A stretch of 39,094 bases of DNA from contig JACREJ010000105.1 of the NCBI GenBank assembly GCA_016218305.1, positions 1-39,094 of the forward strand, read 5' to 3'. The notes beneath the pieces were generated by a model that saw only the letters and a list, made by a program, of their open reading frames with translations, did not search any database and had not been told where the DNA came from. Source of the DNA: Gemmatimonadota bacterium (GTDB taxonomy: Bacteria; Gemmatimonadota; Gemmatimonadetes; Gemmatimonadales; Gemmatimonadaceae). Numbering within the stretch: position 1 is the stretch's first letter; each line of letters opens with the position of its first letter. The position numbers and the translations under genes are program-made. This document shows positions 23,427 through 31,302 of this stretch, piece after piece.

Positions 23427-25007
23427 TCAGCGCTTGCTCGAGGTGGTCGGCTTCTTCGTCGTGGACGCTTTGGGTATTGCCTTGCCGGCGGTGGACTTGG
23501 AGGCCGAGGACGCCTGCTTCGCCGTCGTGGCCTTCGGCCTCGCGGAGGGTGCCTTTGGCTTCACCGCGGACGACCTCGCCGAGGCTGCCTTCGGCTTCAC
23601 CGTCGTCGTCGTCGGCTTCGTCGCGGAAGCCGCGCCCTTCGTCCGGTTCGCGGCGGTTGCGCTCTTCGGCTTTGCCGCCGCCTTCTTGGCGCTCGTCTTG
23701 ACAGTGCTGGCCGTCGGACGCTTCACGGTCCGCGCGCGACGCGACCGGCGGGAGCGGAACGGCTTGTTCCAGTTGAGGGCGCGATCGGCGCGGAACGACG
23801 CCGGCATCACGCTGATGCGCAGTTCCTCGTCGGTCACGGCGAGCGCAGCAGCGTCGGACACGTCGGCGCGAATGTCGGAAATGACGGTCGCCGGGCGCTT
23901 CACGCGCGCCGCGTGCACGCGATTCGTGAGGAGGATGACGAACATGTTGCGTTGCGGGTCGATCCACAGCGACGTGCCCGTAAAGCCGATATGTCCGTAC
24001 GCGGTCGGGCTGAGGTACTCCCCCGCGCCGTGCCGCCCTTCGGCCATCTCCCAGCCGAGCGCGCGCGAGCCGGCCGATCGTTGCGTGAAGAGCCGCACGG
24101 TCGCCTCGCTGACAATCCGCGTTTCGCCGTACATGCCGCCATTCAGCATCATCTGCGCAAAGACGGCGAGGTCATCGGCCGTGCCGAACAGCCCGGCGTG
24201 CCCGGCCACTCCGCCGAGGACGTAGGCGTTCTCGTCGTGCACCTGCGCTCCGACGACGAATCCGCGGCGCGCCGATCGGTCGGTGGGCGCCACGCGATCG
24301 TGCACCGAATCGGGGGGGAGGAAATAGGTGTTGGTCATCCCAAGCGGTTCAAACACCCGCTCACGGACGAAGGCATCCAGCGGCTGACCGGCGATCGACT
24401 CGACCACCCATCCCAGGACGTCGGCGCCGAGGTCGGAGTAGATGAACGAACGACCGGGGCGGAACCGCAGCTTTGTTTCGATCACCGCCTGCCTGTTCTG
24501 CTCGGGGGTGCGCGCAACGCGCCAGAGTTCGCGCCCCGCGGGCAGTCCGCTGCGGTGCGTCAGCAAGTGGCGAATGGTGACTTCGTCCTTCCATTTGCCG
24601 ACAAAGCCGGGGAGGTAATCGACCACCTTGCTGTCGAGCGGCAGGCGCCCTTCGTCATGCAGGATCATCGCCGCCGTGGTCGTCGCGACGACCTTGGTCA
24701 GCGAGGCGAGATCATAAATGGTGCTGTCCGCGGTCACGGCCGAGCTCCCGATGCCCCAGCCGAGCGTCCCAAACCCCTTGCGCCAGACGGCCGCTCCCTG
24801 GCGCCCGACGACGACGGCCGCCCCAGGATATCCGCCGGCCCGAATCCCCTCGTGCACGATCCGGTCGATGATCTCGAGCCGCTCGGCGGCCATGCCGACG
24901 CTCTCTGGGGCCCGCAGGGGGAGTCGCCCCGTTGGGTCGCCAAGCGCAAGTGCGGCAACGAGATAGAGGAGCATGGAGGAGGGCGAGGGGAAACAAGCGC
25001 TCCACAC
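23427..25007 (-). CDS. Serine hydrolase (class C beta-lactamase family) with histone H1-like basic tail
   Basis: About 526 residues from GTG 25007; ATG 24974 is an alternative start that trims 11 residues. A hydrophobic N-terminus (MLLYLVAALALG) suggests export. Catalytic domain about 30-400: SxxK as S102-L-T-K105, YSDLG in the YxN position and HIGFTG in the KTG position, as in esterase EstB-like and NagZ-associated serine hydrolases. The last ~109 residues (from RSRRSRRARTVKRP onward) are almost only Lys, Arg, Ala, Pro, Ser and Thr with repeated KPKA and AKK motifs, like histone H1 tails. In an exported protein such a tail could bind polyanions such as lipopolysaccharide, extracellular DNA or acidic polysaccharide; this is inference. 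No frameshift separates tail and domain. Confidence 0.88.
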   Translation of the reverse strand: MWSACFPSPSSMLLYLVAALALGDPTGRLPLRAPESVGMAAERLEIIDRIVHEGIRAGGYPGAAVVVGRQGAAVWRKGFGTLGWGIGSSAVTADSTIYDLASLTKVVATTTAAMILHDEGRLPLDSKVVDYLPGFVGKWKDEVTIRHLLTHRSGLPAGRELWRVARTPEQNRQAVIETKLRFRPGRSFIYSDLGADVLGWVVESIAGQPLDAFVRERVFEPLGMTNTYFLPPDSVHDRVAPTDRSARRGFVVGAQVHDENAYVLGGVAGHAGLFGTADDLAVFAQMMLNGGMYGETRIVSEATVRLFTQRSAGSRALGWEMAEGRHGAGEYLSPTAYGHIGFTGTSLWIDPQRNMFVILLTNRVHAARVKRPATVISDIRADVSDAAALAVTDEELRISVMPASFRADRALNWNKPFRSRRSRRARTVKRPTASTVKTSAKKAAAKPKSATAANRTKGAASATKPTTTTVKPKAASARSSAVKPKAPSARPKATTAKQASSASKSTAGKAIPKASTTKKPTTSSKR

Positions 25008-25158
25008 CGAATCAACCGGGCGGCTGAACCGGTACGGAAGTCGCGGGAGGGGGAAGGACTAGCATCCCAGCCTTCTACACGCAAGACGAGTACTTTCACC
25101 CACGGTCACCCTCTGGCAACCATTCCGGCGAGCCGCGTGACTCATCTAGCGAACGTTC

Positions 25159-25728
25159 ATGGCTGATCAGCTCACGATCCGACGCGCCATTCATGGCGAC
25201 GAAGCGGCGTTGCGCGCCCTCTGGGTGCAATACGCGCCGCGTATTGACGCCGTCGTGAGGCGACTGGTCGGCGATCCCGACCAGGCAGCCGATGTGGCGC
25301 AGGAGGTCTGGATCCAGATCTTCCGCGCACTCCCCACCTACCGAGGCGATTCGCAGTTCGGCACGTGGGCCCACCGCATTGCGGTGAACCGCACGCTCAA
25401 CGCGCTGCGGTCGCTGCGGCGGATTGGAAGCTCGGAAACGGCGATCGAGGAGGATACGGCCTCGGTCGAGCACGACGGCGATCGTTCGCTGCTGGCGCAG
25501 ACGATCGACGAGGCGGTTCAGAAGCTCTCCCCCGGCGCACGCGCGGTCTTCGTGCTGCACGACGTCGAGGGCTACACGCATGAGGAGATCGCGGCCGAGC
25601 TGGGCATCACGGCCGGCGGCTCCAAGTCTCAACTCTTCAAGGCGCGCGCGAAGCTGCGCACGCTGCTGAAACACCTGGTTGATGCTCCCATTTCGCAGGA
25701 ACCGTCACATGCCGCACATCTCTCCTGA
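25159..25728 (+). CDS. ECF-type RNA polymerase sigma factor
   Basis: 189 residues. Region 2 (about 15-85) shows ADVAQEVWIQIFRALPTYRGDSQFGTW with the classic DxxQE(V)F-like core and the -10-binding helix. Region 4 (about 120-175) has LSPGARAVFVLHDVEGYTHEEIAAELGI, the helix-turn-helix that reads the -35 element, followed by SKSQLFKARAKLR. It lacks regions 1 and 3, as ECF factors do. It overlaps the anti-sigma gene by 20 bases. I could not find a convincing autoregulated promoter in the 151 bases upstream. Confidence 0.93.
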   Translation: MADQLTIRRAIHGDEAALRALWVQYAPRIDAVVRRLVGDPDQAADVAQEVWIQIFRALPTYRGDSQFGTWAHRIAVNRTLNALRSLRRIGSSETAIEEDTASVEHDGDRSLLAQTIDEAVQKLSPGARAVFVLHDVEGYTHEEIAAELGITAGGSKSQLFKARAKLRTLLKHLVDAPISQEPSHAAHLS

Positions 25729-26413
25729 ACGACTGGCCGCCTTGGTGGACGAGACGGCGATGCCCGATGAGGCGTCGCACCTCGCTGCCTGCGCGGAATG
25801 CACCGACGAACTGACCGCGCACCGCCGTCTGGTGCGCCTGGCGCTCGCCGAAGCGTCCCGCGAGGGACCGCCGCTCAACGACTGGGCCGCGCTGGGCGCG
25901 ATGCTCAAGGCCGAAGGGATCGTGTCTACGATGCCGATGGCGCCGGCGCGCTCGCCGCGGCTCCAGTGGGCGTTGCGAATTGCAGCGGGGCTGGTGCTGG
26001 TGGCGGGGAGCGCGCTCGCGGGCCGGTGGAGCGCCGGTGTGGACTTCCCGGCGCCGCCGCAGCAGGCCGCCTCGACGGCGCCCGCGGCTGGGGCGGCGGC
26101 CGCGCCGGTCTTTGCGTCGCCGCAGGCGGCGATGCAGGTGCTGACGTCATCGCAGCAGCAGTACTCCGACGCGGCCGCGTATCTGGCGGCACAGGACACG
26201 AGCTCGCACTTCATCGGGCTGAACGTCAACACGTACCGCGCGCGGCTCACCGCGCTCGACAACATCGTGGCGTCCACCCGCACCGCGCTCTACCAGGCCC
26301 CGCAGGATCCGGTGCTCAACCAGTACTACCTGTCGGCGATGGCGGCGAGAGAAGCCACACTGAAACAGTATGAAGCAGCGCTGCCGGCGAAGCAGGCGCT
26401 GGAGCGCTATTAG
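25709..26413 (+). CDS. Zinc-finger-type anti-sigma factor, membrane-bound
   Basis: 234 residues. The cytoplasmic N-terminus carries the ZAS signature H24-x3-C28-x2-C31 (SHLAACAECTDEL), which binds zinc and the sigma factor. One membrane helix lies at about 87-105 (WALRIAAGLVLVAGSALAG), then an Ala/Pro-rich stretch and a helical, Gln-rich extracytoplasmic domain. The ATG at 25709 (AGGA eight bases upstream) lies inside the 3' end of the sigma gene, a standard arrangement for co-translation with its target. The frame is open to 25679, but the earlier ATG would add only an unlikely basic extension. A hairpin spans its stop codon. Confidence 0.9.
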   Translation: MPHISPERLAALVDETAMPDEASHLAACAECTDELTAHRRLVRLALAEASREGPPLNDWAALGAMLKAEGIVSTMPMAPARSPRLQWALRIAAGLVLVAGSALAGRWSAGVDFPAPPQQAASTAPAAGAAAAPVFASPQAAMQVLTSSQQQYSDAAAYLAAQDTSSHFIGLNVNTYRARLTALDNIVASTRTALYQAPQDPVLNQYYLSAMAAREATLKQYEAALPAKQALERY

Positions 26414-26463
26414 CGCTCCAGAGAGACAACAGAGAAACAACAGAGAAACAACAGAGAAACAAC
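26401..26463 (+). repeat. Hairpin over the anti-sigma stop plus four period-11 repeats
   Basis: GGAGCGCT-ATT-AGCGCTCC (26401-26419) is a perfect 8-bp hairpin that contains the TAG stop. It is followed directly by four 11-mers: AGAGAGACAAC and three identical AGAGAAACAAC (26420-26463). The array is the left arm of the element type at 13391 with no right arm, and it lies between two co-directional genes. The hairpin could reduce read-through into the PDZ gene. Confidence 0.85.
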
Positions 26464-26491
26464 AGAAGCACCTTTCCAGGGATTTGATGAA

Positions 26492-27679
26492 ATGATGGGT
26501 TTCCTAAGGTTCATGCGACGAATCGTGCCGGGGGCGCTGGTGGTGAGCGCGTCGCTGGGCGCGGCGATTGGCGTTGCGGGCGCGCAGCAGACGGCGCCGG
26601 CGCCGCGTGCCAGGCAGCATGTGACCGTGCGCGTGGACACGAGCGATGCGACCAGGGTGACGGTGGTGCTCGAGGGGCTCGACAGCCTGCTACGCACCCT
26701 GACCCAGTCGCGCATTCTCGAGGAGCGCATCGGCATGGCGTTGCGCGAGTACGGCGCCTCGCAGGCCAACGCAGACCGTCGGCGCGCGCTCGAGGAGCAG
26801 CTGCAGGAGCTGGCCGAGAAGAACGTGCAGCTGATGTCGAAGATCCAGCTGGCCTGCTCGAACAAGAAGAGCTCGGAATTCGCCCCCGAGGGCTACCTGG
26901 GCGTCACGTTCAATATTACCGGGACCGTGAAACGCGAGATGCACGGCCCCGAGATCTACCGTTTTGACGAACCGCCCGAGATCATCTCCGTGGAATCCGG
27001 GTCGCCCGCCGATCGCGCCAGTATTCGCCGGGGTGACCGTATCGTTGCGCTGGACGGACGCGACGTGGTGGGACGCGACGTGATCCTGTCACAGTACCTC
27101 GTGCCCGGACGGAAGTTGCCGGTGCGCATCATCCGTGACGGGCGTGAGCAGGACGTGACGGTGCTCGTGCAGAAGCGCCCCGAGGGATTTGGGGACCAGT
27201 GCACCGATCTCGACCTGTGGCTGGCGCCAGTGCGTGTCGGCGGCCAGGCGCTGAAGTCGCCTGATGGCAGGACCTTCACCTGGGTGCGCCCGCCGGCGCC
27301 TCCCAAGACAGCCAGGACGCCCGCTCCCGCCGCTCCTGCCGCTCCGGCGGCCCCCAGCGTCTGGTCGTTCGACGCGCCGCCGCCGGTGGCGATCTCCGGC
27401 TTCTCGAGCATCGTGGCCGGGGCTCAGCTCACCACGCTGACCGACGACTTCAAGGAAGTGCTGGGTGCCGATGCCGGCGTGCTGGTGCAGCGCGTCGTTC
27501 CGGAATCCCCCGCCGCCATCGCCGGGCTGAAGGGCGGTGACGTGATCGTCGAGGCCGCTGACCGCCCGGTGACGAGCGCGCGGCTGCTGCAGCGGATGAT
27601 CGGCGACAGCGAGCAGAGCACGCTGAAGCTCAAGGTGGTGCGAAAGGGGAAGGCGAGGACGGTGTGGCTGAAGTGGTAG
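26492..27679 (+). CDS. Exported protein with coiled coil and two PDZ domains
   Basis: 395 residues from the first of two adjacent ATG codons; ATG 26513 (MRRIVPGALVV) is an alternative that gives a neater signal peptide ending near AGAQQ. After the signal, a helical region (about 50-122, ERIGMALREYGASQ...LEEQLQELAEKN) is likely a coiled coil. PDZ 1 spans about 130-230 (GYLGVTFNI, SGSPADRASIRRGDRIVALDG). A Pro/Ala linker follows (about 268-292), then PDZ 2 (about 300-395, ESPAAIAGLKGGDVIVEAADRPV). There is no protease domain. It is the third gene of the sigma/anti-sigma cluster and might be a substrate-binding or sensing partner in the envelope stress response; this is inferred from position only. 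Confidence 0.87.
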   Translation: MMGFLRFMRRIVPGALVVSASLGAAIGVAGAQQTAPAPRARQHVTVRVDTSDATRVTVVLEGLDSLLRTLTQSRILEERIGMALREYGASQANADRRRALEEQLQELAEKNVQLMSKIQLACSNKKSSEFAPEGYLGVTFNITGTVKREMHGPEIYRFDEPPEIISVESGSPADRASIRRGDRIVALDGRDVVGRDVILSQYLVPGRKLPVRIIRDGREQDVTVLVQKRPEGFGDQCTDLDLWLAPVRVGGQALKSPDGRTFTWVRPPAPPKTARTPAPAAPAAPAAPSVWSFDAPPPVAISGFSSIVAGAQLTTLTDDFKEVLGADAGVLVQRVVPESPAAIAGLKGGDVIVEAADRPVTSARLLQRMIGDSEQSTLKLKVVRKGKARTVWLKW

Positions 27680-27764
27680 CATAAGACAGAATGCCACGGA
27701 GTCCGACAGCGTCCGGCCGTCACTGCCGCAGGCTGTCGGACTCTGTCGCATGCTGTCGTATGCT
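27678..27764. repeat. Decamer repeat element with inverted arms (GACAG family)
   Basis: Left arm 27678-27711 starts on the last two bases of the PDZ gene stop. Right arm 27731-27764 is its reverse complement with about four mismatches in 34. Each arm is built of 10-mers (ACAGAATGCC, ACGGAGTCCG; CTGTCGGACT, CTGTCGCATG, CTGTCGTATG). A 7-bp palindrome TGAAGCC-TAC-GGCTTCA follows directly and covers the end of the matrixin gene. It lies between convergent genes; likely a bidirectional terminator. Confidence 0.85.
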
Positions 27765-27769
27765 GAAGC

Positions 27770-28570
27770 CTACGGCTTCACCACCGACCCCGGCGGAATG
27801 CTGTACACCAGCTGCACCGTGTGCTCATCGGCCACGCTCAGGTCCCGCACGCGTACCCGCGCCGCCATGATGCTGCGCTCGTCCTGGGTGTGGTCGAGGC
27901 CGAGCACGTGCCCGATCTCGTGCAGCGTGATCACGTAGATGGCGTCGGGCTCGAGTGGCGTGCCGCTCTGGTGGTGCAACGCGACCTCGATGGATGAGCC
28001 CACGATCCACCAGTGCTGGTCGCGCGTCCACCGCGTGCGTCCCGAGATGGGCATGTCGAACTTGTCCACCCACACCACCGGAATGTCGCTGCGCGCGGAG
28101 TCGACCACGAACGTGAACGCCACGGGCACGCCGGCGCGCGTCCAGCGCTCAAACGCCTCCCTCGCCCGCACCGGATAGGAGGCGTGGAAGTCGGGGAGGT
28201 TGCTGTGCGGCTGGATCCAGATGCGGAGCGGTTCGATCTGGCGGTCAGGCCAGCGGGCGTTGTTGTCGCCGCGCTGCAGCAGGATCTCGCGGATGTAGGT
28301 GCCCGACTCGCCGTCGGCGAGGCGGCGCTGGATCTCGGCGAGGTCGCGCCGCGGCGCCGGCGATGCGGACGACCGCACGCTGACGAGATCGGCCTCGCCC
28401 GGCACGAGGGTTGGTGCCACGGCGCTCGTGGACTCCGGCGACACGGTCGACGAATCGACCAGGGCAGCGACCGCGGGCAACGGACGCGGCGGGACGCGGC
28501 GCGCCTGCACGACGATGAACGCGGCCATGCCGAGGAGGAGCAGCGCGAGCACCGCCACGGTACGGTTCAC
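27770..28570 (-). CDS. Matrixin-like (M10) zinc metalloprotease
   Basis: 266 residues from GTG 28570, which overlaps the TGA of the alpha/beta hydrolase gene as GTGA (28567-28570). A signal anchor or signal peptide (VAVLALLLLGMAAFIVVQA) leads to a Ser/Pro-rich linker (to about 85) and a metzincin domain: H217-E-I-G-H221-VLGLDH227 is the complete zinc motif HExxHxxGxxH, and RSIM shortly after is the Met-turn. RIWIQP and AFERWTRAGVPVAFTFV are typical of the N-terminal strand and helix of this fold. No cysteine-switch propeptide is seen. It should be a periplasmic or membrane-tethered protease. Confidence 0.9.
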   Translation of the reverse strand: MNRTVAVLALLLLGMAAFIVVQARRVPPRPLPAVAALVDSSTVSPESTSAVAPTLVPGEADLVSVRSSASPAPRRDLAEIQRRLADGESGTYIREILLQRGDNNARWPDRQIEPLRIWIQPHSNLPDFHASYPVRAREAFERWTRAGVPVAFTFVVDSARSDIPVVWVDKFDMPISGRTRWTRDQHWWIVGSSIEVALHHQSGTPLEPDAIYVITLHEIGHVLGLDHTQDERSIMAARVRVRDLSVADEHTVQLVYSIPPGSVVKP

Positions 28571-29463
28571 GCGAGGAAGTCCTCGACGATCGAGAAGAAC
28601 AACTCCGGCTGCTCCCAGAACGGCATGTGCCCGGCTTCGGGAATCAACCGAAGCTGCGCCCCGGGTATCGTCGCCGCGGTGCGCTCCGCCTGCGCCACGG
28701 GAATCATGTCGGACTCGCCGTGCACGAGCAGGGTGCGCGCCCGAATGCCGGCGGCGGCCGCCCGCCAGTCGAACCCCTCGCGGCGCAGGCGCGCGACGAC
28801 CGCGGCCCCGGTCTCGCTGCGCGCCAGCGGGGGCGAGAACATGGCGCCCAGTTCGCCGTCGTGGAACCACGCCGGATAGAGCGCGCGGTTGTACTCGGCC
28901 TGCCGTCCGGGCTCCGGGTCGTGCAGCAGCGTCGGGTCGAAGGCGGCGAGCCGCGCCCGGGCGTCGCCGTTCAGGCGCGCGAGGGCAACGTCGTGCAGGG
29001 CGTGAAGCCACTCGGGCGTCAGCCCAACGGCATCCGCGAGCACGAGATTGCCAACGCCGTCGGGATCCTCGGCGGCACCCAGCATGGCGATGGCGCCGCC
29101 CCACGAGTGTCCCAGCACGTCCCACTGGGCGACGCCGAGTGCCTCGCGCAGGGCGCGCAGGTCGAGTGCGTCGTGCTCGATGCGCGCGGCGCGCGCGCCC
29201 GGGGGCGCCTGGCTGTGGCCGCGTCCGCGCTGGTCGTAGAGGATGAGCTGGCGTCGCGCGGCGAGCGGGGATAGGGCCGGCCAGAGCAGGATGTGCGAAT
29301 AGACCATCCCGCCGTTGATGCAGACCATCGGTGCGGCGCCGGCGACTTCGGGCGTGCGATAGACGGCGAACGCGAGCCCTCGGGCAGTCACCGTGACCGG
29401 TTCGAGATGCGGCGTGCGCGGCGCCGCACGACGAAAGGCGAGGAATCGCTCACGGGCGCTCAT
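28567..29463 (-). CDS. Alpha/beta hydrolase (proline iminopeptidase-like)
   Basis: 298 residues, no signal peptide. The strand leading to the oxyanion hole is CINGGMVYSH, the nucleophile S120 sits in GHSWGG, the acid D252 in GESDM, and His279 in EAGHMPFWEQP. The DQRGRGHS segment and GHSWGG elbow are like those of prolyl aminopeptidases and related esterases, but the substrate cannot be told. It is coupled to the matrixin gene by a 4-base overlap; a role in handling the protease's products would be guesswork. Confidence 0.88.
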   Translation of the reverse strand: MSARERFLAFRRAAPRTPHLEPVTVTARGLAFAVYRTPEVAGAAPMVCINGGMVYSHILLWPALSPLAARRQLILYDQRGRGHSQAPPGARAARIEHDALDLRALREALGVAQWDVLGHSWGGAIAMLGAAEDPDGVGNLVLADAVGLTPEWLHALHDVALARLNGDARARLAAFDPTLLHDPEPGRQAEYNRALYPAWFHDGELGAMFSPPLARSETGAAVVARLRREGFDWRAAAAGIRARTLLVHGESDMIPVAQAERTAATIPGAQLRLIPEAGHMPFWEQPELFFSIVEDFLA

Positions 29464-29555
29464 TCAGCGGTGCGGAGCGCGGCGTGATAGACGGCGAATT
29501 GCGACGCGGTCATGGCAGCGTGGAAAGTACGCGCTCGTCCCTGTACCCCGCACCC

Positions 29556-29598
29556 TTGCCTCGTCCCCCGCCGCGACATATATCTCAGTACAGAGATA
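29556..29598 (+). promoter_or_regulatory. Promoter with an 18-bp palindromic operator over the -10 region
   Basis: TTGCCT (29556-29561), 17-base spacer, TATATC (29579-29584). The palindrome TATCTCAGTACAGAGATA (29581-29598) overlaps the -10 hexamer and the expected transcription start, and its right half touches the monooxygenase ATG at 29600. Only the two A positions beside the central GTAC break the symmetry. A bound protein would block initiation, so repression is likely. No regulator gene is adjacent. Confidence 0.6.
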
Positions 29599-29599
29599 A

Positions 29600-30643
29600 A
29601 TGGATGGCGTTCTGGAACTCGGCATTTACAGTTTTGCGGAAACCACGATCGACCCGGCGACTGGTCAGCGCGCGAGCGCAGCGCAGCGCCTGCACGACCT
29701 GCTGGAAGAGATCGCGCTCGCCGACGCGGTGGGGCTGGATGTGTACGGCGTCGGAGAGCACCACCGCCCCGATTTCTCCGTCTCCACCCCGGCGGTGGTC
29801 CTCGCCGCGGCGGCCGCCCGCACCAATCGCATCCGCCTGTCGAGCGCCGTGTCGGTGCTCAGCTCCGACGATCCGGTGCGCGTCTTCCAGGAATTCAGCA
29901 CGCTCGACCTGCTCTCCGGCGGCCGCGCCGAGATCATGGCGGGGCGCGGCTCGTTCATCGAGTCATTCCCGCTCTTCGGGTATGATCTCAACGACTACGA
30001 CGCGCTGTTCGCGGAGAAGCTCGACCTGCTGCTCGCCCTGCGCGCCAACGAGCGCGTAACGTGGCAGGGGACGCACCGGGCCCCGTTGAAGGACCAACCG
30101 GTCTACCCGCGTCCGCTGCAGGACCCGCTCCCGGTGTGGATTGCGATCGGCGGCACGCCGCAGTCGGCGGTGCGCGCCGGGACGCTGGGCCTGCCGCTCG
30201 CCATCGCCATTATCGGCGGCGAACCGGCGCGATTCACGCCGTTCGTTCAGATCTACCGTGAGGCGTGGGCGCGCGCGGGGCACGACCCCGCCAGGGCGCG
30301 CGTCAGCATCAACTCGCACGGTTTCATCGCTGACACGGAGGCTGAGGCCGCCGACAGCTTCTGGCCCCGGTACGCGGACGTGATGGGACGCATCGGGCGG
30401 GAACGCGGCTGGCCGCCGCCCACCCGGGCCCACTTCGACCGGGAGCGCTCGCCGCGCGGCGCGCTCCTGCTCGGCAGCCCGCAGCAGGTGATCGACAAGA
30501 TCCTCTACGAACACGAACTGTTTGGGATGGACCGTTTCCTGCTCCAGCTGAGCGTCGGCACGATGCCGCACGCACAGATGCTGCGAGCCATCGAACTCTA
30601 CGGCACCGTGATCGCCCCAGCGGTGCGGAAGGCCTTGGCATGA
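29600..30643 (+). CDS. LLM class flavin-dependent monooxygenase
   Basis: 347 residues covering the bacterial luciferase-like TIM barrel. It begins with [12 protein letters not shown], then GEHHRPDF (the His-bearing strand of the family), [40 protein letters not shown], the flavin-phosphate-binding core, and [17 protein letters not shown]. The enzyme would oxygenate a small organic compound using FMNH2 from a partner. The partner is encoded directly downstream: its ATG overlaps this stop as ATGA. Transcription would start about nine bases before the ATG, so the leader is very short. The substrate is unknown. Confidence 0.92.
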   Translation: MDGVLELGIYSFAETTIDPATGQRASAAQRLHDLLEEIALADAVGLDVYGVGEHHRPDFSVSTPAVVLAAAAARTNRIRLSSAVSVLSSDDPVRVFQEFSTLDLLSGGRAEIMAGRGSFIESFPLFGYDLNDYDALFAEKLDLLLALRANERVTWQGTHRAPLKDQPVYPRPLQDPLPVWIAIGGTPQSAVRAGTLGLPLAIAIIGGEPARFTPFVQIYREAWARAGHDPARARVSINSHGFIADTEAEAADSFWPRYADVMGRIGRERGWPPPTRAHFDRERSPRGALLLGSPQQVIDKILYEHELFGMDRFLLQLSVGTMPHAQMLRAIELYGTVIAPAVRKALA

Positions 30644-31221
30644 CCGAGCAACCGATCGTCCTTCAGGTGATCATCTGCAGCACGCGTCCCGGGCGCAAAG
30701 GCCCCGCCGTCGCCCATTGGGCCATGGAGCAGGCGACGGCCCACGGCAAGTTCGCCGCGGAGCTGGTGGACCTCGCCGACTTCAACCTGCCCATCCTCGA
30801 CGAGGTGGCGCATCCGCGGCTCGCGCAATACGAGCACGAGCATACGAAGCGCTGGAGCGCGTCGGTGAAGCGTGCCGACGCCTACGTCTTCGTGCTGCCG
30901 GAGTACGACTTCTCCATGCCGGCCTCGTTGCTCAATGCGCTCCAGTGCATCTACCAGGAGTGGACGTACAAGCCGGCGGCGTTCGTGTCCTATGGCGGGG
31001 AGTCGGGCGGCCTGCGCAGCGTGCAGATGACGCGCCAGGTGCTCAGCACCTTCAAGATGCCGGCGATGCTCGAGGTCGTCTCGATCCACCAGGTGGCGAA
31101 GCACATCGATGCCGCAACGGGCGCCTTCGTGCCGGAGGAGAGCTACCCCAAGAAGGCCAAGGCCATGCTCGATGAGCTGCACAAGTGGGCGGTGGCTCTG
31201 AAACCGATGCGAGCGACATGA
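30640..31221 (+). CDS. NADPH-dependent FMN reductase
   Basis: 193 residues, flavodoxin-like fold: phosphate-binding loop [14 protein letters not shown] after the first strand, [16 protein letters not shown] (the conserved P-E-Y-N/D-x-S-x-P motif) near residue 86, and [19 protein letters not shown] near 125. It is the likely source of reduced FMN for the luciferase-like monooxygenase, which is made by the overlapping gene upstream. The pair makes a typical two-component flavin monooxygenase. No other gene follows for 348 bases. Confidence 0.92.
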   Translation: MTEQPIVLQVIICSTRPGRKGPAVAHWAMEQATAHGKFAAELVDLADFNLPILDEVAHPRLAQYEHEHTKRWSASVKRADAYVFVLPEYDFSMPASLLNALQCIYQEWTYKPAAFVSYGGESGGLRSVQMTRQVLSTFKMPAMLEVVSIHQVAKHIDAATGAFVPEESYPKKAKAMLDELHKWAVALKPMRAT

Positions 31222-31227
31222 GGTGCA

Positions 31228-31267
31228 GGGGGGCAGGGAACAGGGTGTGGTGCGGGGGATAGGGGGC
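31228..31267 (+). other. G-rich stretch after the flavin reductase gene
   Basis: Five runs of three to six G separated by 2-8 bases (GGGGGG, GGG, GGG, GGGGG, GGGGG) directly after the stop codon. A G-quadruplex in DNA or RNA is possible, though one loop is longer than usual. It may be another degenerate repeat family. Confidence 0.5.
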
Positions 31268-31302
31268 AGAGTTCGGTGAAGGGAGAACTGCCTTAGCTGC
31301 CT

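Noticed and set aside
24712-25005. Alternative N-terminus of the serine hydrolase in another frame (ERLFPLALLHAP)
   Set aside because: It looks a little like a signal peptide but would need a frameshift; the frame of the catalytic domain has its own hydrophobic start, so no frameshift is claimed.
25008-25158. ECF-type autoregulated promoter upstream of the sigma factor gene
   Set aside because: Fragments such as TGAACC are present, but no properly spaced -10 partner could be found.
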